A DNA stretch of 5,709 bases, taken from Methylacidiphilaceae bacterium (GTDB lineage: Bacteria; Verrucomicrobiota; Verrucomicrobiia; Methylacidiphilales; Methylacidiphilaceae). The DNA lies in contig JAQUAR010000121.1 of NCBI GenBank assembly GCA_028687155.1, positions 1 through 5,709 of the forward strand, in the 5' to 3' direction. The position numbers and the translations under genes were made by a program. Under the pieces are notes generated by a model. It saw only the letters and a list, made by a program, of their open reading frames with translations. It ran no database searches and was not told where the DNA came from. Of the stretch, positions 1 to 3,904 are shown piece by piece. Every line of letters begins with the position of its first letter. Positions within the stretch are counted from its first letter, which is position 1.

Positions 1-245
1 CTTTGGAGTTCGTGTTTCTGCTCATCGCTCGCTGGAAGAATGCGGATAGGTCTGGCCATTGACCCAAATTATCGGAGCAAGATCGTTTTGTACACCTATT
101 TCGCGCTCAGAACACTAGTGGCCGAAGAGGAAATCCGAGATAAGAAGCCGCGCGTCTGCGCGGCCCGGCGCGCCGATGGCGCGAGAAGGCCATCGAGGTT
201 CGCCGCGTCAAGGAGACCGCCAAGAATCCCGGCAGGCCGTGGACC
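1..245. other. Upstream region of the integrase; no complete gene seen
   Basis: Positions 1-140 are less GC-rich than what follows and contain no tRNA, no recognisable attachment core and no convincing promoter pair. A TTGACC hexamer at 59-64 lacks a matching -10 at normal spacing. A short imperfect inverted repeat, GGTC (49-52) with GACC (61-64), flanks TGGCCA and could be an operator or chance. At 148-163 a CCGCG/CGCGG hairpin (5-bp stem, 6-base loop) sits in the extended integrase frame. From about 186 onward the bases are almost certainly integrase coding sequence in the frame of the GTG at 246. Confidence 0.5.
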
Positions 246-1316
246 GTGACCGGGGTCTACCTGGACGGGAAAAGGGTCAGGCGGTTTTTTGCGACCCGGG
301 ACGAGGCGGAAGCCTTCGCCCGCCTTCAGAAGCTCGCGGCAAGCCGGCTCGGCCATTACGCCGAGCGGATCTCTCCGGCGCTCGCCGAGGAGGCGTTCCG
401 CCGCGAGGAAGCCCTTCGGCCGTACGGGAAGTCCCTGGTTGATGCCATCCGCGAGTACGTGGCGACCTTGGAGGCGAGGCGAAGGAGCGTGTCGGTGGAG
501 GAGCTCTTTTCGGAGGTGATCCGCGTCAAGCGCCAGGACGGGAGAAGCCGGAGATATGTGCATGAGCTCGGACTCTACTTGCGCCGTTTTGCCCGGGATT
601 CCGGGCAGAGGCCCGTTGGCTCCCTCGTGAGCCGGGAGATCGACGACTGGCTGCGGGCTCTTCCGGGCTCCCCGATCCATCGGAACAACTTTCGGCGAAA
701 CCTGAGCGTGGCCTTCAGCCACGCGGTCGATCGAGGCTACCTCGAAGCAAATCCGATGGTCAAAACGAGCGTCGCCAGGGTCGTCGACCGGCCGCCCGAG
801 ATCTTTACCCCGGAGGAAGCCGCCCGATTCCTGGAAGCATGCCGGACCCTCTGCCCGGAGATGGTTCCGATGCATGCGATCGGGCTTTTCGCCGGCCTTC
901 GCGCCGCCGAAATCGAACGGCTGGATTGGAGCGAGATCAAGCTGGGGCGTGGGCATATCGAGGTGACGGCCGAGAAAAGCAAGACCGCGCGCCGGCGGCT
1001 CGTTCCGATCGAGTCGAACCTCGGCACCTGGCTCAAGCCTTTCGAGCGGCAGGCGGGTCCCGTCGTTCCGGCCAGCGCCGTTGATAAGCGGCTGGCGGCG
1101 ATGAAGGCGGCCGGGCTCCCCAAGTGGCCGCGCAACGGTGAGAGGCACTCCTATGCTTCTTACCATCTCGCCCACTTTCGGGATGCGGCCAAGACCGCAC
1201 TAAACATGGGCCATACGAGCACGGCCCTCCTCTTCAACACGTACCGGGAGCTGGTCACGCCCGAGGAGGCGGCCGAATATTGGGAGATCGAGGCGCCGAA
1301 GGGAGGGTTGTCGTGA
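246..1316 (+). CDS. Tyrosine-type site-specific recombinase (integrase)
   Basis: Phage/element-type integrase that cuts and rejoins DNA through a 3'-phosphotyrosyl intermediate. Numbered from GTG 246 (356 residues), the N-terminal part (about 1-80) is an arm-type binding region (DGKRVRRFFATRDEAEAF), residues about 84-175 look like the SAM-like core-binding domain, and 185-345 are the catalytic domain. Catalytic residues visible: Arg219 (GLFAGLRAAEIERL), Lys246 (EKSKTARRR), Arg300 and His301 (GERHSYAS), His323 (NMGHTS) and Tyr333 (FNTYREL). The first His of the usual HxxR box is Asn297. The start is uncertain: the same frame stays open upstream to a TAA at 141-143 and encodes family-like sequence (KAIEVRRVKETAKNPGRPW) before GTG 246, so the true N-terminus probably lies further 5', at a non-ATG codon or behind a frameshift. 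The stop overlaps the next gene by 4 bp (GTGA). First 44 codons: 36 end in G or C (hand count). Family call is firm; the target site is unknown. Confidence 0.95.
   Translation: MTGVYLDGKRVRRFFATRDEAEAFARLQKLAASRLGHYAERISPALAEEAFRREEALRPYGKSLVDAIREYVATLEARRRSVSVEELFSEVIRVKRQDGRSRRYVHELGLYLRRFARDSGQRPVGSLVSREIDDWLRALPGSPIHRNNFRRNLSVAFSHAVDRGYLEANPMVKTSVARVVDRPPEIFTPEEAARFLEACRTLCPEMVPMHAIGLFAGLRAAEIERLDWSEIKLGRGHIEVTAEKSKTARRRLVPIESNLGTWLKPFERQAGPVVPASAVDKRLAAMKAAGLPKWPRNGERHSYASYHLAHFRDAAKTALNMGHTSTALLFNTYRELVTPEEAAEYWEIEAPKGGLS
1301..1307 (+). promoter_or_regulatory. Shine-Dalgarno for the HEXXH gene, inside the integrase 3' end
   Basis: GGGAGGG lies 5 bases before GTG 1313. It decides the start of the downstream gene, whose frame would otherwise be open further upstream inside the integrase, and supports translational coupling across the GTGA overlap. 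Confidence 0.7.
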
Positions 1317-1768
1317 ATCTTGAAGCATTGCTGCCCCAGCTCCTGCCGGGAGCGGTTGCCTGGGCGGAGGCGGTTGCCGCGGACGCGGCGGCGACGGGAC
1401 GTGCGCTCTCGAATCCCGAGCTTTCGGTAGCAAGTAGGGCGGGTGTTCGCTTTCCCGAACGGATCCGCCTCCGAATCCTGCATCAGTTTCCCGTCCCGGA
1501 GGATCCTCGGCTTGCGGAGGCGGCTCGGCAACTGGGACTGCTCGGCCCCGATATGGCCGGCTTGACCCTGGGCTATTCGATCCTGGTGCGCGAAGGCCAC
1601 TTGTCGACCAGGCTCTTGTCGCACGAGTGCCGGCACGTCTACCAGTACGAGCAGGCCGGAGGCATCGCCTGTTTCCTGCCAGAGTATCTGCTATCGGTCG
1701 CACGCTTGGGCTATTATGGCTCGCCCTTCGAACAAGACGCGCGGGCTCACGAAGTGGAGGAGGCGTAG
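1313..1768 (+). CDS. Small HEXXH protein, putative zinc metallopeptidase-like, coupled to integrase
   Basis: 151 residues from GTG 1313, chosen because it gives a 4-bp GTGA overlap with the integrase stop and is preceded by a strong Shine-Dalgarno. The C-terminal half carries LLSHECRHVYQYE: His104-Glu105-x-x-His108 is a HEXXH zinc motif, and Glu140 in SPFEQDARAHE, about 32 residues on, is a plausible third ligand of gluzincin type. The segment before it (FPERIRLRIL, then GLTLGYSILVREG) reads like the beta-strand/edge-strand region that precedes the HEXXH helix in minimal zincins. No signal peptide or membrane segment is seen, so it is probably cytoplasmic. I recall similar small HExRH proteins near integrases but cannot name a family. 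Substrate unknown; proteolysis of an element regulator, or a structural zinc site without catalysis, are both possible. Codon use matches the integrase, so both probably travelled together. Confidence 0.8.
   Translation: MNLEALLPQLLPGAVAWAEAVAADAAATGRALSNPELSVASRAGVRFPERIRLRILHQFPVPEDPRLAEAARQLGLLGPDMAGLTLGYSILVREGHLSTRLLSHECRHVYQYEQAGGIACFLPEYLLSVARLGYYGSPFEQDARAHEVEEA
1756..1763 (+). promoter_or_regulatory. Strong Shine-Dalgarno facing ATG 1774
   Basis: GGAGGAGG within the last codons of the HEXXH gene, 10 bases before ATG 1774. It has no intact downstream gene as the sequence stands: ATG 1774 meets TGA after three codons. It is the main sign that a third coupled gene started here before a frameshift. 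Confidence 0.5.
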
Positions 1769-1773
1769 CCGTA

Positions 1774-2047
1774 ATGGCTGGCTGAGTTTTTTTCCCCGGC
1801 TTTCTGGATGAATGCCCGCCTCGGGACCGAATGGGTGGCCAAAGGGTTCACCGAAGAGGTGCCCAAGGTGCTCCGCCGCCTTCAGGCGATCCGCTTGATC
1901 CGACTTGCCCCGAACGGATGGCCTTTGATCGGGTTCTTCTCCAAGATCCCCGCCGACATCAACGCACTGCTCCAAAAGCTCGGGCCTCCTCCCCCTCTTT
2001 GCTCGCCCGCCCAAATGGGCCCTGTAGGCAGAACGGAAAAGTCTTAA
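1774..2047 (+). pseudogene. Small unknown gene, apparently frameshifted just after its start
   Basis: The frame 1775-2047 has the same high-GC3 codon use as the integrase and encodes LAEFFSPAFWMNARLG, then WVAKGFTEEVPKVLRRL, IRLIRLAPNGWPLIGFF and IPADINALLQKLG, which looks like a real, compact, mostly helical small protein followed by a low-complexity Pro/Leu tail. It lacks a start in frame before ATG 1808, which has no Shine-Dalgarno. ATG 1774, by contrast, sits 10 bases after GGAGGAGG but is one base out of frame: removing one G of the GG at 1776-1777 would give ATG followed directly by LAEFFSPAFW. So it is either a broken gene, a sequence error, or a shorter protein of 79 residues (1808-2047) made from a weak start. 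I do not recognise the family. It is the third gene of the integrase operon by position. Confidence 0.45.
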
Positions 2048-2090
2048 CGTTCTTCTGCAATCACTTGCGACACCACACAGCGGAAGTTCG

Positions 2091-2145
2091 GATAACTCCC
2101 TCTCCACGGGGCGGTGCATCCTTTTCACGGCGCACGCGGGAACTC
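2091..2145 (+). repeat. Dispersed 55-bp repeat, copy A
   Basis: Matches copy B (3155-3209) in the same orientation over 55 positions without gaps, 46 identical by hand alignment. The best-kept core reads CTTTTCACGGCGCACGCGG here. It starts near GATAACTCCCTC and fades after GGGAACTC. Short inverted arms AGTTC (2085-2089) and GAACT (2140-2144) enclose this copy. It lies 18 bp beyond the stop of the minus-strand gene, between two converging genes. It could be a member of a genome-wide interspersed repeat family, or one end of an inserted segment. Confidence 0.8.
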
Positions 2146-2162
2146 GGCTAACGCGATTGCCC

Positions 2163-2927
2163 TCAGAAATCCTGACACCAATTTTCCAACCACTCTCGGG
2201 GAGGAACCGTTGCATCGAAAAGGCCAAGCAACGGGGCGAGAGCACGCTCAGCGGCATCGAGGATCTCCTTCCGTCCTGCGGGAACGGGTAGAGCGGTTTG
2301 AGATAGAACATGGTCTGATTGGGAAGACATCTTACCAAGCTCGCCCCACGGCACGGCGTAACGAAGGACTCTTCCCTGCAGGCGAGTCCATCTAAACGCA
2401 AACTCAAGGCGGGTATCTGAGCCAGCACCGAGCTCTTTTGCAAAAGCTAAGCAGTACTTTATCGCATCAATCACACGGCGGATTCTCCAAGCTGAATCCA
2501 GCACGGGTGTTGATGCCCTATCGACAGTATCCTCCTCAAACACGGCTTCTACAAAGAACAGGCAGGTGGGCTCGATTCTCCAAAACTGTGGCAACGCCAC
2601 GGAGTACTTGCCGCCAGTGACTCGACATTCGACCCCCCCTAATTCCAGGTGGGGGTGGAGCTCTCGCAAATTACGCCGCCGAGTGTCTACCCAGAGCGGC
2701 CAATCCACCAGCGCCGGATGAACCGCCATTACCCTGTCAAGAAGGTTATCAGACATGTTCCCGGATAGTGGCGGGTTGAACACGCAGGCGGCCTCGAAAA
2801 ACCCTGCGTCCCCGAGACGGAATTGACTTTGCTCCAGAGTTCCTTGGAAGCACCGTTCTGCTTCCCGAAGAAATTCTTCTGCACCTGAACGCGGGGCGCT
2901 CGCGTGATTTTCCTCTTGACTGACCAT
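2163..2927 (-). CDS. Protein of unknown function, possibly related to the C-terminal region of AlbA-type ATP-binding proteins
   Basis: 254 residues from ATG at 2927 (reading leftward). The frame is open further to a TTG at 2963, but neither start has a well-placed Shine-Dalgarno, so the start is uncertain. No signal peptide, membrane helix or catalytic motif is obvious. Visible blocks: VDWPLWVDTRR (75-85), a strand-rich stretch about 100-130 (VALPQFWRIEP, CLFFVEAVF), a helix VIDAIKYCLAFAKELG (152-167), then RLEFAFRWTRLQGR (173-186) and ALAPLLGLFDATVPPREWLENW (229-250). The last two blocks remind me of the C-terminal region of long proteins that begin with a Schlafen-like AlbA_2 domain; that N-terminal domain is absent here. 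This resemblance is from memory and weak. Codon use is unlike the neighbours: 20 of its first 44 codons end in G or C versus 36 of 44 for the integrase. It points against the other genes and is bracketed by two direct repeats, which suggests independent acquisition as cargo. Confidence 0.75.
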   Translation of the reverse strand: MVSQEENHASAPRSGAEEFLREAERCFQGTLEQSQFRLGDAGFFEAACVFNPPLSGNMSDNLLDRVMAVHPALVDWPLWVDTRRRNLRELHPHLELGGVECRVTGGKYSVALPQFWRIEPTCLFFVEAVFEEDTVDRASTPVLDSAWRIRRVIDAIKYCLAFAKELGAGSDTRLEFAFRWTRLQGRVLRYAVPWGELGKMSSQSDHVLSQTALPVPAGRKEILDAAERALAPLLGLFDATVPPREWLENWCQDF

Positions 2928-3104
2928 AATCAGGAATCCATCACGAAATCTCCGGCCGATCAATACTTATTTGTAAAACCATTTTCGCAACCCGATGAAG
3001 CGACCGCCAGGCCAACGGCGATGGAAGGGTCATTAACGCCTGCTTGCGGGGCTCTCTCGCTTTCCGGGCTTTTTCCCGAGACACTTCGACAACCCGCGTT
3101 ACCG

Positions 3105-3149
3105 CCGGCAGCCGCTCCGGATGCTTCCGGCTGGAGCAATAGTTGCCGG
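3105..3149. repeat. 45-bp imperfect palindrome / nested hairpin next to repeat copy B
   Basis: Outer arms 3105-3112 (CCGGCAGC) and 3142-3149 (GTTGCCGG) pair over 8 positions with one G-T wobble. Inner arms 3114-3120 (GCTCCGG) and 3131-3137 (CTGGAGC) pair over 7 with one wobble, around a 10-base loop. A competing fold pairs CCGGA (3117-3121) with TCCGG (3126-3130). There is no T-run on either side, so it is not a simple Rho-independent terminator. It ends 5 bp before repeat copy B; copy A has no such hairpin. It could be a REP-like element, an extragenic mRNA structure or a protein-binding palindrome. Confidence 0.55.
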
Positions 3150-3154
3150 GTGGA

Positions 3155-3209
3155 GATCACTCCCTCCCCACTGGGCGATGCACCCTTTTCACGACGCACG
3201 CGGAAGTTC
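3155..3209 (+). repeat. Dispersed 55-bp repeat, copy B
   Basis: Same-orientation partner of copy A (2091-2145), 1064 bp away, 46 of 55 positions identical with no gaps. Core here reads CTTTTCACGACGCACGCGG. The two copies bracket the minus-strand gene and its upstream region. In one frame both copies would read ITPSP-x-G-x-A-x-FSRRTR, but mismatches fall without a codon pattern, so I treat it as non-coding. With only two copies and no regular spacing it is not a CRISPR array. Confidence 0.8.
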
Positions 3210-3387
3210 AGTTTGGTCGACGGATGACGTTCGACGCCCCGTTTTCATGCCTTCGAACAAGACGTGTTTGCGGTGCGGCTTTTCCCGTGAGGCGAGGCGC
3301 TCCCAAGACAAGCCTACAGGAGAACCCTTATTTAAACTTAAGCAAAAGGCCTATCGACACACCCGTTGCACCAAAGGAGACAAAGAC

Positions 3388-3416
3388 TTGTTCCAATCGC
3401 AGCTGAATGTTTAAAT
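3388..3416 (+). promoter_or_regulatory. Possible sigma-70-like promoter before the cytochrome gene
   Basis: TTGTTC (3388-3393), a 17-base spacer, then TTAAAT (3411-3416). The -35 hexamer matches the consensus at 3 of 6 positions and the -10 at 4 of 6. It would start transcription only about 10 bases before ATG 3435, leaving a very short leader, so it is a weak candidate; a regulated promoter further upstream is equally possible. Confidence 0.2.
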
Positions 3417-3434
3417 GTCTTATATGGGGCGTCG

Positions 3435-3890
3435 ATGAAAAGAAATGCGCCAGCTTTTCGGGTCGCGTTGCTAAAGATTCTTTCAGCTCTCCTTCTAATA
3501 TCCTGTGGTCAAAAACAGGAGGCGGGTGCGCCCTCCCAACCCGAGCAAGCGTCTCCGGAGCAAGATAAGGGAATTGGCCGCGTCCGCGAAATCCACCTCG
3601 GCCCGATTGATCCCGCACTGGCCGAAAAGGGCAAAGTCATTTTCACCGCCAAATGTTCGGCTTGCCACAAGCTTGAGGGACGCTACGCGGGCCCTCCCCT
3701 GGGCACCGTCACGAAACGCCGAACCCCCGAGTTTATTCTCAACATGATCCTCAATCCGTCGGAAATGACTCAAAAGGATCCAGTGGCCCAGCGGCTTCTG
3801 GCAGAGTACCTCACGCCGATGACTCCTCAGAATCTGTCTGAGGATGACGCCAAGGCCGTGCTCGAGTACCTCCGCCAGGCCGCCCAGTAA
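3435..3890 (+). CDS. Monoheme cytochrome c lipoprotein, likely electron donor to NosZ
   Basis: 151 residues from ATG 3435. This start is chosen over a TTG 69 bases upstream because it places a clean lipoprotein signal at the N-terminus: basic MKRN, a hydrophobic stretch (VALLKILSALL) and lipobox LISC with Cys24. A Gln/Pro/Glu-rich linker (25-47) follows, then a class I cytochrome c domain: heme-binding Cys74-x-x-Cys77-His78 (KCSACHKL), a Gly/Pro turn (YAGPPLG, 85-90), a helix FILNMILNPSEM (100-111) and the C-terminal helix LSEDDAKAVLEYLR (134-147). Met129 (LTPMTPQNL) is the likely distal heme ligand, Met111 the alternative. GGGG at 3426-3429 is a modest Shine-Dalgarno. It ends 14 bp before nosZ. 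Clade II nos clusters commonly carry small c-type cytochromes that pass electrons to NosZ in the periplasm; from this position I infer that role here. The residue after Cys24 is Gly, not Asp, so no inner-membrane retention signal of the E. coli type is seen. Confidence 0.93.
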   Translation: MKRNAPAFRVALLKILSALLLISCGQKQEAGAPSQPEQASPEQDKGIGRVREIHLGPIDPALAEKGKVIFTAKCSACHKLEGRYAGPPLGTVTKRRTPEFILNMILNPSEMTQKDPVAQRLLAEYLTPMTPQNLSEDDAKAVLEYLRQAAQ

Positions 3891-3895
3891 TCTGT

Positions 3896-3900
3896 GGAGA
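3896..3900 (+). promoter_or_regulatory. Shine-Dalgarno of nosZ
   Basis: GGAGA, 4 bases before ATG 3905, in the 14-bp gap after the cytochrome stop. No promoter or terminator fits in the gap, so the two genes are almost certainly co-transcribed. Confidence 0.7.
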
Positions 3901-3904
3901 AAAC

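Larger units (their letters stand above)
2928..3434. other. About 500-base region without a convincing gene, upstream of the nos genes
   Basis: Lies between two divergently transcribed genes, so it should hold promoters for both. Short open frames on both strands have no ribosome-binding site with a good start, no family features and mixed codon use. What can be seen: a nested hairpin (3105-3149), repeat copy B (3155-3209), a 15-base match to the HEXXH gene (3250-3264), an orphan AAAGGAG at 3373-3379 and an AT-rich stretch (about 3328-3345 and 3406-3425). I looked for an FNR/NnrR-type TTGAT-N4-ATCAA box upstream of the cytochrome and did not find one. Confidence 0.55.

Noticed and set aside
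96..1175. Long minus-strand open frame (359 codons) opposite the integrase
   Set aside because: Its protein is Arg/Gly/Pro-rich with no family features, and it is the mirror of a clearly real recombinase in GC-rich DNA.
1160..1703. Two minus-strand open frames across the integrase end and the HEXXH gene
   Set aside because: Low-complexity Arg/Pro-rich translations, antisense to genes with good starts, overlap and motifs.
1725..1739. tRNA T-arm-like TTCGAA sequence as an attachment site
   Set aside because: No cloverleaf can be built around it and it encodes part of the HEXXH protein.
1766..1797. Rho-independent terminator after the HEXXH gene (AGCC-GTAAT-GGCT and a T7 run)
   Set aside because: The stem is only 4 bp and 7 bases separate it from the T-run, and codon-like sequence continues through it.
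2091..3209. CRISPR array
   Set aside because: Only two repeat copies, 1 kb apart, 84 percent identical, with no spacers or cas genes.
2904..3227. Plus-strand open frame crossing repeat copy B
   Set aside because: It overlaps the start of the minus-strand gene, has no ribosome-binding site and no recognisable features.
3366..3434. Upstream TTG start for the cytochrome
   Set aside because: It would add 23 polar residues before the lipoprotein signal and bury it; ATG 3435 gives a proper N-terminus.
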